From the NCBI RefSeq assembly GCF_029277985.1, contig NZ_CP119546.1, positions 3,038,001 through 3,102,000 on the forward strand: a DNA stretch of 64,000 nt, in the 5' to 3' direction. The DNA comes from Providencia stuartii (GTDB taxonomy: Bacteria; Pseudomonadota; Gammaproteobacteria; Enterobacterales; Enterobacteriaceae). The position numbers and the translations under genes are program-made. Shown here one piece after another: positions 18,101 to 26,027 of the stretch. The notes below the pieces were generated by a model. That model was given only the letters and a program-made list of their open reading frames with translations, did not search any database and was not told the origin of the DNA. Every line of letters starts with the position of its first letter. The stretch's first letter is position 1.

Positions 18101-18305
18101 GACCCAACAAGTAGTTCCCTGTCGATTCCCCGCTCACATGCGCCATGATTTCATCTAGGTTTGAAAATTCTTGACCACGTTCATTTTTAGGGATAGGAAA
18201 AACAATCTTTATATTTTTGTTACCCAAAATTTTATTATTCTCAGTATTCTTTTTTTCTGGATTCGACACGGTACCGTTAGTTGTATTACTGTTTTTATCT
18301 GCCAT
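15162..18305 (-). CDS. Large T6SS effector with M23-like, lysozyme-like, EF-hand and M15-like regions
   Basis: This 1047-residue protein has no signal peptide and follows a vgrG. Residues about 70-335 resemble an M23/LytM metallopeptidase (WHSGIHI at 73-79, LYMHLAPYS near 166-173, YQVHIECF near 324-331), though one His of the usual HxH pair is Gln. Residues about 670-800 resemble a lysozyme-like fold, with Glu685 in IAAETSRTF and the AVGLIQFTGEA block at 730-740. A canonical calcium-type EF-hand loop spans 831-842 (Asp831, Asn833, Asp835, Glu842). The C-terminus, about 875-1047, resembles M15/VanY D,D-carboxypeptidases: SRHTQRRAID gives His989 and Asp996, and EPHW gives Glu1039 and His1041. 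It likely cuts both the glycan and peptide parts of target cell walls in the periplasm. Domain calls are by eye. Confidence 0.85.
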   Translation of the reverse strand: MADKNSNTTNGTVSNPEKKNTENNKILGNKNIKIVFPIPKNERGQEFSNLDEIMAHVSGESTGNYLLGRNGMWHSGIHITNATTPWCALSGNAITEKASFPIPYKGQQAIRCMADGEIVAYRMNKDYLPLGWKNGNLNLSGSFVLVRHYIQPGETQKSGLHFYTLYMHLAPYSAYQANPSWITQDKLPTYSPEWKAVAGTNTYKDQNKLDALPKGSIVSWDKHDSQRQLKAVNGRLYGLVTIEKIAGTSKLNVGDQCWTLVDNNNILPEIEPSWWQQLVSPAKEMMQFDKVVSLTTPTTIKAGDSIGHMGFYQAPKEQGIDSRYQVHIECFSADDNLPQFLQNPEKIGHDKPQYLKCLPDLMLWDKQGDDFIKTERVVEWEKIFKLSELKTEKGKDNKEFYLLPEYLGAIPKITLNELNETDKKKLQESAFGALGKKTNELGAMGHQDQLIKENIAQYSKFLSQCDLAELGFKALVANADAFDHLNGHVQPQVEFISSVYENIKAEITGSSVPQKGIIAHNYQRLINKIKSDKQETYSPEEYRRAFHNPMFSHIVNKTIVKHPSDWYYKKSDSVWQKFLNILSEEAPLWRSYSEEFLDSMVWMQDVTNEKIGPEVWHMHPLVFLSAIKTDYECVKLIWGKTVSEKLGNTKGCEFRRKILRICSELWGEEKKYDYANVLMACIAAETSRTFSSSVIKLLPYTDSSGKTKKRYQGVPRENIISDPSIAKNNAVGLIQFTGEAITQINNINNKRYTKQDLALMDELEQLDVVKLYFLCNKLILNRVKSPEDIYLYIFCPEAVGKDNDYIMYSVEKDKLSGKNFYEANKSIDTKDGNSDGKITRNELLVRLNRLISEGQQLINNCTCFAEQDNTIKIKEPSGVHWVSRFPTSVDVNDLTPDFSSSVTRFIQAIRDAGGNVRISATFRPPERAYLMHYAYAISRENFDPSKVPEKEGVNIDWTHNGDLASAKKAAQQMDRAYVIKYKPSLTSRHTQRRAIDMTITNIIGKSLINGSGANVPIKNLKNLFDAGASFGVIKLVVDEPHWSDDGA

Positions 18306-18344
18306 TACAATTCCTTAAATACTCGTTGATTTTTAACCATCCCC

Positions 18345-20701
18345 TTAATCATGCAATGGGTGCTTTGTCACTAACTTCTGTATTTCAATGTCCGTCACAT
18401 CAAACTGCAATGTTTCACATGCGATATCGCTTCCAGATCCTGGAACAAGGTAATTCGCGGCTTTGATGATGTAATCGCCTGATGAACCATGTTCAACACC
18501 TTGTCCGCTCAATTTTAGGTATGAGCCGCCGCCGTTAAGGGTCAGGGTTTGCGGTGTCGATATCACAATTTCATCTTCGCTGCTGGTGATGGTGATTTGC
18601 TGCTGGGCAAACAACTCCATCGTATTGTGTTGGGCACTAATTTCCACAGCGCCTTGGTTTGCAATGATTTTCACTTCTTCTTTGTGTGCAAATAACCCTA
18701 ATGCTTTTTCAACAGCGACGGATAAGTTTTGCATCGCGCCCATATCAAGATGCTGCCCTGCGTTAACCATCGTGTTACCTAAACTATTTAATTGAAGGTG
18801 TTCACCAGACGTTAATGCAATTCCTTGCGGCGCACTGGCAAGTAACACGGCGGATTGTAACTGCTGTAAACGAGAATCTAAGAGGTCGATTTGCGATTGA
18901 ACATCTGCGGCGAGTGCACTCGCTTTTTCCGCTGTTTGAGACAATGTTTGCATCTGTTGGTTAGCTTGCTGGATTTGCTGCGCCGCTTGGGTCATGTCCA
19001 GTACATCCCCTTGAGCTTTTGATTGCTCATCTGCACTGATAAACACCCCTTTTCCTGCGCGGATTGCACCGTGTTCGTCAGTACGTAATTCAAACCCTGC
19101 TCCGCGCTGTTCTCGCTGCGCATTAACCAAGTGACCTAGATTGAGTTGGGTCTTGCCATACTCCGTCGCCAGTTTGATATGTTCTTCCTGACGCTTATCT
19201 TCCATGCGCAGTTTGTTATTGGCTGGGGTTCTCAGCACATTGCGGGTATGATTATCGCGTGTTACGTGATCGGGATGTTCAGAGTCATGCTGCGCATAAG
19301 CAATATACGGTCGGTCAAGGTCACCACCGTCAAATTGCACCGACACTTCAGTCCCATCCAATAAAGGTGCATGCCATCCATAGGTATCACCTGCATAAGG
19401 CTTGGCTAAACGTAGCCATAAATAAGCAAATCCCGCCTCAGACGACTCTCTATCAAAATCCAATTTCACTCGATAGCGCCCGAATTCATCGAGCCACGCA
19501 TAGGTATCGCCTTTTTCGCTACTTTCTACTCGCGCGGGCAATGTTCCGGCAATGATAGGCCGAGGGAGTAAAGGAGGTCGGAAGCATAAGGTTTCACGGT
19601 AGAGTTGCCCGGTAAACTGCACCTGAAGGCTAGCATCTCGAGCGCCATGATGGCGAACATGGGTGATTAACACACCGTCTTTCGCCAGCTGAGGAAAGAC
19701 ACCAGTCATTTCTAAGACTTGACCAGGCGCCAGCATTGGGCTGGTCGACTGCCCCGACACCCACGATTGGGCATTAAGAATGCGTTCATGGCGTAGTTGA
19801 GAAAAAAGGCACCACTTTCTGGGGTATCAATATCACCGACATTCAAGAAAGGTTCCGCATAGTGGTACACTTCCCCTGTAGTGACTCCCTCAAACCCTGA
19901 AATTGCTTCAGTGCTATCTTGAGGCGTTAATGCCTGACGGTAGTTATAATCACGGGTTGCGACCCCCTCACTAACCACCTGATGCGAAATTTGCAATCCC
20001 CAGACACTGTCTTGCCCATTGTCACTCATACCTGATTCATGGCGATAAGGCAGTGAGACGCCAAACTGGTAGTGTTCTTGGGCGTCATGGAAAATCACTT
20101 TATCCAATTCTAATTGAGTGTCCATTTCCATACGCCAATAAATGCCGACTTCAGCAAGAAGTCGTTGAATAAAGGCTAAATCCGTTTCCCGCCACTGGGT
20201 AATCAGTTCTCTGACCGGATATTCACGAGAAAGCTGAAACTCAAAGTCTGCCCCCTCCAAACCATGACGGCGCAGTACTTTTTCAACCACTTCCGTGACC
20301 GATTGATTTAAATACACTTCACTGCGTTTGGTGTACTGAAGTAAGGCAATACGTGGCATTAATATCAAGCTGTACCGCGTTTCATCCGTAGACGTTTTCA
20401 GGTGTTTGAATTCACTGATAATCCCATACACCGTTCGTACCGATTGATTAGGAAAACTGGGCAATAATGACGTTTGATAGGTAAAGGCCCCCGACTTCAG
20501 TAACATCTGCTCGGGAGTGATATGTGCATTGCTGCACGTTACTGTCACTTCATACCGCCAAGGTTGACTGAGGGCCTCTTCAGATTCAAAGCTCAGTACA
20601 TCTAAGAAATCAGAACAGTCCTGAACCGTTAAATGATAACGGGCGTGAGAAACTGCGTTCTTCACCGTTTGTGTTAATGCATTGATGACTGAATTAGGCA
20701 T
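18345..20701 (-). pseudogene. vgrG: vgrG with a one-base frameshift (second spike gene)
   Basis: Two overlapping frames together make one VgrG of about 785 residues. The N-terminal frame (20701 to 19712) carries the gp27-like domain and runs through ESGAFF, then continues in a wrong frame to a stop. The C-terminal frame (stop at 18345) carries the FSQLRHERILN continuation, the gp5-like OB fold and the DUF2345-like helix. Alignment with the intact vgrG at 2897-5230 (GAFYSRLRQERFLN) places the break in a run of six T on the coding strand at about 19802-19807. Seven T would restore a single frame. It may be a true mutation, a sequencing error, a slippery site or a phase-variable tract. It sits between tssL and the large effector and should be that effector's carrier if functional. 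Confidence 0.9.
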
Positions 20702-20750
20702 ATTCTATTCCCTCAGAAATGGACACGAAGTGAAAGTAAAGACGAGGCGA

Positions 20751-21404
20751 TTACACTACTGACAACAATTGATTGAGCCATGTTTGACCGCCCCAAGTGA
20801 TGGCGGTAATACCAATAAGCAACAATGCACTCCAAAACCCGAAAGAGCGCATCAATTTTAGACTGAATTTTTGATGATACTGGATAACTAACGGCAAAGT
20901 AGACTCCGGCGGTGATATCTGTGCAGTCAGTTTATCCATTAATAATTTTCGCTCGGGACTTAGCGCTTCAGTTGTAGCCTCGTGGGCGCTAAAACCGAGC
21001 ATTAAGACGCGATGGAAGCAGGTTAATACGGCATCGTTCGGTTGAGCCTGCCCCAACACTGAGCGAATACGATCCCATAATGCTTCCCCTGCATCCAACG
21101 ATGAAAAATAGCGCGCTTGTAAGGGGGCAACTCGCCAAGCATAGAATGCGTCACCTTCTTCATCACCCCGAGCCAATAGTTCCATCGCGGTTTTATCCAA
21201 TAATGCACACTGTGCATAGATAATGTGCTCAATATTCTCGGGAGCTAGTTTTGTTTGGCCCAATGCACTTTTTACGACATCAATTTGTTGACAACACGTA
21301 TCGTAAAGGGACTCTGAATCGTGGTCATACCGACCGTATTTTAGCTGGGTCACCATCAACCAGGTTTTTGCCATGAGTTTATCGATATCGATGTATTGGT
21401 TCAT
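20751..21404 (-). CDS. tssL: TssL (DotU-like) inner-membrane protein
   Basis: This 217-residue protein has a cytoplasmic helical-bundle domain of the DotU family (IIYAQCALLDKTAME, WRVAPLQARYFSSLDAGEALWDRI) and a single C-terminal membrane segment near residues 190-207 (FWSALLLIGITAITWGG). There is no peptidoglycan-binding extension. TssL joins TssM in the inner-membrane part of the T6SS complex and contacts TssK of the baseplate. The start overlaps the tssK stop by four bases (ATGA). The gene order tssK-tssL is the common one. Confidence 0.92.
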   Translation of the reverse strand: MNQYIDIDKLMAKTWLMVTQLKYGRYDHDSESLYDTCCQQIDVVKSALGQTKLAPENIEHIIYAQCALLDKTAMELLARGDEEGDAFYAWRVAPLQARYFSSLDAGEALWDRIRSVLGQAQPNDAVLTCFHRVLMLGFSAHEATTEALSPERKLLMDKLTAQISPPESTLPLVIQYHQKFSLKLMRSFGFWSALLLIGITAITWGGQTWLNQLLSVV

Positions 21405-22750
21405 GAGCGTAATACCGCAAACAGTTCTAGCTCTAAGAAACCAAATAAAGATGGCACATACAGCATACAGACACCTTCTTCCAACATTTCACGCATCTCC
21501 GGAGCCTCCATATCCAGCGCAAAGTATTGGTTTTCCATGCGCACAGGGAGTGCCGCAGGCACTCGGTCAACCGGTGTGAGTGGAATACCATTTAATGCTT
21601 TACTGTAAAGTGTATTAACCGTATCAGGCGCACCAATTTTGCACAGCGTTGGGAATTTTTCGGCAATTTCCCACGCGGTTTTATCAGAACGAACAGACAG
21701 ATAAAAATCCGCTTCCTCTCTAAGCCTGAGGTCATGCAATGAAGCTCGCCAAGTTTGTGGGTCTGGGTGCGTCATTTCAAGCGCAATCACGCGTGAAGGC
21801 AAGCTGGTTTCTAACAAGGTACTGAGCAAGTCAAACAAAGGTGGGAACGTATTTTCTAGGTCGTCATGGACATAGGCAGGAATGGTTGCAAGATCATGCT
21901 CTAACGAAAAGGTTAATAAACTCCCCGCCAGACGCGTCAATTCAGCCCAAATGATTTCAGGGTGGCGCTGTGGGTAACGTTCATAATTCATCAGAACATT
22001 AGCATGGGAGTTTAAGGCGTTTAACAACCAAAATAAGGAAACATCAGCGACGGCAAAATCGGCTAAACGTTCATTGCTTTCTCGACGCATTGCCATCAGT
22101 CGTTGGCAACGAGAGCGTATTTGCCGATTCAGCAAGGCTAACCGTTCTTGTAGCTCTCGACTCGCAGAAAATTGAGTCATCGGAGGAATAAACTTTCTAT
22201 CTATAATCCACCCTCCCTGACCATCACGAGTTAGACGCGCAATGGGACACGTTTGCCAAGCTTCATTATTTTCATGTTGAAAACGAATAGCGATATTAAA
22301 GCGAGCAACGGCCATGGATTCATCATCTTGACCAAATAAGTCCGACACATTCACCCACTCTTCACGATAGCGTAACGCGCGTTCTGAAAAAGCCCCTTTT
22401 TTTTGAACATTCACGATCCCTTGCTGGAGAAGTGGCAATGCTAACACAATAACAAGACTGTCTGTTTGAGATAACGCGGCTGAATTTAATTCTCGGGGCT
22501 CAGGAGTGATATCACTGACTTGCGTATCGACTAATGCCCCATCAGGTAACCATGCCCTTAATTGGTGAACTTGTAAACGACCAGACGACAAGAGCGATTC
22601 GTCAAGTTCCACTGTTTCTATCCTCCAAGTAAAGGGAGAGGATAAACCTGAAACACCTTGGTTTGTAAAGTCTTCCCACTGAGCTTGTTGTTGAAATTGT
22701 TGCGGAGAGAGCAATGCCCCTTCATTCCATAATGGGCGGTAAATTTTCAT
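21401..22750 (-). CDS. tssK: TssK baseplate connector protein
   Basis: This 449-residue protein opens with the conserved PLWNEGALLSPQQFQQQAQWED motif region (residues 6-27) and has the length and block order of TssK/VasE proteins. TssK trimers link the baseplate wedges to the TssL-TssM membrane complex. It is the first gene of the leftward operon visible here; the nearest gene upstream on the other side lies about 2.8 kb away, so the operon promoter should lie within a few hundred bases right of 22750. The tssL gene overlaps its stop by four bases. Confidence 0.93.
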   Translation of the reverse strand: MKIYRPLWNEGALLSPQQFQQQAQWEDFTNQGVSGLSSPFTWRIETVELDESLLSSGRLQVHQLRAWLPDGALVDTQVSDITPEPRELNSAALSQTDSLVIVLALPLLQQGIVNVQKKGAFSERALRYREEWVNVSDLFGQDDESMAVARFNIAIRFQHENNEAWQTCPIARLTRDGQGGWIIDRKFIPPMTQFSASRELQERLALLNRQIRSRCQRLMAMRRESNERLADFAVADVSLFWLLNALNSHANVLMNYERYPQRHPEIIWAELTRLAGSLLTFSLEHDLATIPAYVHDDLENTFPPLFDLLSTLLETSLPSRVIALEMTHPDPQTWRASLHDLRLREEADFYLSVRSDKTAWEIAEKFPTLCKIGAPDTVNTLYSKALNGIPLTPVDRVPAALPVRMENQYFALDMEAPEMREMLEEGVCMLYVPSLFGFLELELFAVLRS

Positions 22751-23582
22751 TTTATGATCCTTTTAAGCAAAGATAATCGGCATGTTAACTCGTTTTTCTA
22801 ATGCGACACGAAGGTGAGATAGGCGTTCAACAACTCTCGAAAATGAAATATTTCTAATATTTTGATACGCTACCGCCCTTAGCTGTCACCCAAAGCCCAT
22901 AAGGTTAAAATAATCTATTGTTGTCCAAATAAATCAATCCAGATTAATAAAAATGCCATTTTAAAACGTCCGCCCCCCATCAAATGATGAATTCGATTGA
23001 TAGACAGACTGAGATTAAACGACCATATCCTAAATACACTATTCAAATCATAGGGATTAACGGATAAGCCAGCAATTATTTTTATTAATTTACCTTATGT
23101 AATGATGAATACGCATAATAAGCGTTATAGACTAGCTGAACTAGAAATAAAATGTATTGTAAGGTAACAGAATGAAATACTCTGGAGTGAAGACGAACTT
23201 AAGAAGGTATGTTAGCGCATTCAATGCTGTGTTGTATGTTATCAATTAGAAAAATAACGTAAGAAAATTTAATATATTATACCTATACTATGAGTGAAGA
23301 ATGTTTCTTTCCAGTTTCTCAATACGATGCTTACTTTCATGATTCGCCTCAGTATTGCGTGATAAGCATCAGAGATAGATGGGATAACGAAGCCAGTATG
23401 TAGAAAATGATGATCGACTTTATCTGTGATTTTTTCTAACTCTCCCGCTATAAGCCCAGTAGAATTCACTCATGTAATAGGTTCAAACGCATATAGAAAT
23501 AACTGTTTTTCAATGCGTTTTCTTGGTTTCATAACAATCTAACAATCCCCTCTTTAATTTAGAGATTTAGCAGAGCAATTAA
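22751..23582. other. Non-coding stretch upstream of the T6SS operon
   Basis: This AT-rich 830-base stretch should hold the minus-strand promoter of the T6SS operon, but I see no clear -35/-10 pair. A 66-codon minus-strand frame at 23269-23469 lacks a convincing ribosome-binding site or family match and is not called. No tssB, tssC, hcp or regulatory gene is present. Confidence 0.5.
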
Positions 23583-23801
23583 TACAGGCTTGACCGACAG
23601 AGGCTAGTAGCGGAGGTAGCTAGGCAACTGAACAACACTTACCGGACGCAATCCGTGGAAAATTCAGCACGTAACGATTTTGGGCAATATATCAGTGATA
23701 TTGTTGGTACTTTAATCGACATCATTCCCTTGTCACCACTGATAAAAAATACGATTAGTACAGTCAAAAATAGCATCGTATCTGTTGCTAAATCCCTGTA
23801 G
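23583..23801 (+). pseudogene. Short open frame, possible remnant of a 3' gene end
   Basis: A plus-strand frame is open from 23583 to a TAG at 23799-23801. The only nearby start is GTG at 23655, which would give 48 residues. The frame looks protein-like at the end (GTLIDIIPLSPLIKNTIS then a Lys/Ser/Val-rich helix) but has no ATG or clear ribosome-binding site. It may be the tail of a lost gene in the island. I do not recognise the family, and chance remains possible. Confidence 0.25.
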
Positions 23802-23829
23802 AGCCTGTTCTTTTAACTTCTTACGTTAA

Positions 23830-23864
23830 CTCACCGTTTAACCTTGCCGTAAATCCCTGCCGTG
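23830..23864. repeat. CCGT-phased repeat cluster A
   Basis: Three CCGT cores occur at 23834, 23847 and 23860, spaced 13 bases apart, inside units such as CTCACCGTTTAAC and CTTGCCGTAAAT. The first part is nearly identical to 24670-24690 in cluster B (CCCGTTTAATCTTGCCGTA against ACCGTTTAACCTTGCCGTA). Regular spacing near one helical turn suggests protein-binding iterons, perhaps left from a satellite replication or control region. Confidence 0.45.
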
Positions 23865-23967
23865 ATTTTGTTGTTATTTTGTTGTGATTTTGTTTCAGCC
23901 TTACTACTCACCATAGATAACCCATTGATTTATTGGGTAATACATATTTGCATCACGGTAACTTATA

Positions 23968-24153
23968 CTAAATAGTAACTATCTGCGCCCCTGTTAGCTG
24001 ATAACCATTAAACCATTCATAGCGACCTGTAACCTTGGCTTTGTTTTCTTTCTGGCAGGTCATTAGCTCCAGCGCGTTAATATTGAATGCCACTAGATTT
24101 AATGGGTACGGGCTACGCTTGTCACTCTCCGCCTGAATAGTCATTGTGGCCAT
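23968..24153 (-). CDS. Small hypothetical protein of the island
   Basis: This 61-residue frame starts with MATMTIQAESDKRSPYPLNL and has a plausible AGGTAA ribosome-binding site just upstream. Small proteins beginning in this way occur in P4-like satellites and islands, as far as I recall, but I cannot name the family. There is no membrane segment or catalytic motif. It lies alone between repeat clusters A and B. Call it a possible gene only. Confidence 0.35.
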   Translation of the reverse strand: MATMTIQAESDKRSPYPLNLVAFNINALELMTCQKENKAKVTGRYEWFNGYQLTGAQIVTI

Positions 24154-24491
24154 AACTTTACCTGTGCGGTTCTAACTCTCTCAGAGGCTTTTATTACCGT
24201 TCCTGACGTGTTGATCCTGATTGATTTCGCTTTTCTCATTTTTGGTTTATTCATCTTGATACCATCACAATATAAGCCACCGGTTAAAATATAATTCAGG
24301 TAGGATTCTGTGTGTATAGATAATCAATCTAATTATCAGAGGTGATCGAAACGTTAATTTAACCATGATGATACGGGATTATCCTGTATGTGGCTATAAC
24401 CTGTTGATTATACTTAATTCCGTTAAAACGACGGAATCAAAATACAACTAATTGATAACGTTTAATTCAGTCACAAAACCAGATTAACGCT

Positions 24492-24566
24492 CATTGGTCA
24501 TCGTTTCAGTGACCAATGGTAAGAGGTGGCAACACATTGTTTTTATTGCGAGAGGTCACAGTGACC
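24492..24566. repeat. Paired GGTCA/TGACC palindromes
   Basis: A perfect 9-base inverted repeat CATTGGTCA/TGACCAATG lies at 24492-24518 with a 9-base loop. A second palindrome GGTCAC-A-GTGACC lies at 24554-24566. A third half-site-like element GGTCAAATTGATC is at 24604-24616. Recurrence of the same GGTCA half-site suggests operator sites for one dimeric regulator, or a structured leader RNA. No gene is directly downstream on either strand. Confidence 0.45.
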
Positions 24567-24624
24567 ACTAACCTTGTCACAACTCATTGATGTAACTACT
24601 AACGGTCAAATTGATCGCCAGAAA

Positions 24625-24692
24625 CCTCACCGTAATCTCACCGTTATCGGCTTAATCCTCCCCGTAACATCCCCGTTTAATCTTGCCGTAGT
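24625..24692. repeat. CCGT-phased repeat cluster B
   Basis: Five CCGT cores at 24630, 24641, 24662, 24673 and 24686 are spaced 11, 21, 11 and 13 bases apart within units like CTCACCGTAAT, CTCACCGTTAT, CTCCCCGTAAC and ATCCCCGTTTAAT. Helical phasing and similarity to cluster A 840 bases away point to iteron-like binding sites. No replication gene remains nearby; the adjacent 24760-25459 segment is an insertion-sequence remnant. Confidence 0.5.
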
Positions 24693-24759
24693 TCGTTATT
24701 GTTGCTATCTATCTTTCCCTCATTAGTGAGGGCAACATCAATTTTATAATATTACGTTA

Positions 24760-25459
24760 TGTCCACTCCCCTTTAATTGAGACACACCAATTTAGCGTTT
24801 TCTAACTGTTGACGATAGGCCTCCGGTGGGAGGTGATTTAAACTTTCATGGGTTCGATTTTGGTTATAATCTTGCAGCCAAAACCACGCTAATTCTCGCA
24901 CTTGGCTTAATGGTTCAAATAAATACGCATTTAAAAACTCACGACGGAACGAACCATTAAAACGTTCGATAAACCCATTTTGCTACGGTTTTCCCAGTTG
25001 AATATGGCACAGAAAAATTTGGTTATCTTCACAATAATTCAATAAGTTAACTGAAATGAGTTCAGGACCATTATCGACTCGGGTCTGTTTCGGCAACCCT
25101 CTTTCGGCTTTCACGCGTTCCTTCATCAATAATATTGAGGGTTCTGAAGCGTTTGCCGCAATATAAACTGTCGTGCATAAAATCCAATGCCCATTGAATA
25201 TTCGGGACTTTCTCTATGACTAATGGTCTTTTTTCACGCTTCGGAAGCACTTTTTTAACCCGTCGTTTCAGATTTAATCCTAATTCACAATAAACGCGAT
25301 AAACTCGTTTATGATTAAAAGGATAACCTTGAAATCTCAGTCGAAAATAGCATTTCCAGAATCCCGACTGTGGAGATTTAGCTAAAACGGATTGTATGGC
25401 ATCGATGACGATTTTATCTTTCTCTAATTATAGCTGTCTTATTTTAGGGGAAGTGGACA
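24760..25459 (-). mobile_element. Decayed IS3-family insertion sequence
   Basis: Terminal inverted repeats are visible: TGTCCACTCCCCT at 24760 and its mate AGGGGAAGTGGACA ending at 25459. Between them the minus strand encodes pieces of an IS3-family DDE transposase (OrfB): HTH-adjacent text SPQSGFWKCYFRLRFQGYPF, then the DNGPELIS block, then FIERFNGSFRREFLNAYLF to a C-terminus near the left end. It is inactive. OrfA is missing, an internal deletion and frameshift follow NIIDEGTRE, and a TAG stop interrupts GKP-QNGF. The remaining 700 bases compare with roughly 1.2 kb for an intact element. Confidence 0.88.
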
Positions 25460-25589
25460 ATGCCAGTAGAAAGCGTGATGATGTAAAGAGATTGTGGGTG
25501 GAATGTTCTAAAAATAGCAGGAGCATTTAAGCACCACATCCACAATAATATATGGTGCTTGTGAGTTAGTCGTGTAAGTCAATTAGTAT

Positions 25590-25949
25590 TCATTTTTTTA
25601 ATTGTTCTTGATAATGCTGAATCTTAAGTTTTAAGTTACTTAAGTGTTCATTCAAAGATAAAATTTGCTTTTCAAGGTTAGCGTAGTGTTCAGTCAGCAA
25701 ATTCATTCTCTCAAGTGAGGTAGATGAGCCTATATTTCTTAGTATCGAGTATTCTTTAATCTTTTTTAAAGGCATACCCGTTTCTTTTAAGCGAGTAATA
25801 AACTTAACCCACTCAATATCATCTTCAGAATAGTACCTATGATTATTGGTTTGCCTAGATGATTTCAATATTCCTTCTTTTTCATAGTATCTAAGGGTGT
25901 ATATGGTGAATCCGGTTAGTTGTGCAAACTGACTGATTGAATAATTCAT
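25590..25949 (-). CDS. MerR-family transcriptional regulator
   Basis: This 119-residue protein has the MerR winged-helix N-terminus (YSISQFAQLTGFTIYTLRYYEKEGIL, residues 3-28), the RYYSEDDIEWVKFI block near 43-56 and a long C-terminal dimerisation helix from about residue 80. There are no Cys metal ligands at the C-terminus, so it belongs with small-molecule or stress sensors rather than metal sensors. It is transcribed divergently from the dehydrogenase gene at 26028, and the 78-base gap between them holds a MerR-type operator. It probably activates that gene and may repress itself. The inducer is unknown. Confidence 0.9.
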   Translation of the reverse strand: MNYSISQFAQLTGFTIYTLRYYEKEGILKSSRQTNNHRYYSEDDIEWVKFITRLKETGMPLKKIKEYSILRNIGSSTSLERMNLLTEHYANLEKQILSLNEHLSNLKLKIQHYQEQLKK

Positions 25950-25967
25950 GTATTACCTAGAAATTCC

Positions 25968-25998
25968 TTGACCTAGAGTTAACTCTATCTTTTACCAT
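25968..25998 (+). promoter_or_regulatory. MerR-type promoter with palindrome in a 19-bp spacer
   Basis: A -35 element TTGACC (25968-25973) and a -10 TACCAT (25993-25998) are separated by 19 bp. The spacer contains the perfect 14-bp palindrome TAGAGTTAACTCTA at 25974-25987. The long spacer with a central dyad is the signature of promoters activated by MerR-family DNA distortion. It reads toward the dehydrogenase at 26028. Confidence 0.8.
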
Positions 25999-26027
25999 TT
26001 TGAGACTTTTGTCAAAGAGGGTGTGTT

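Noticed and set aside
23172-23249. 25-codon plus-strand frame with a possible ribosome-binding site
   Set aside because: Too short, with no features to separate it from chance.
23269-23469. 66-codon minus-strand frame upstream of the T6SS operon
   Set aside because: There is no clear ribosome-binding site, no recognisable motif and atypical composition; it is probably a chance frame or unrecognisable remnant.
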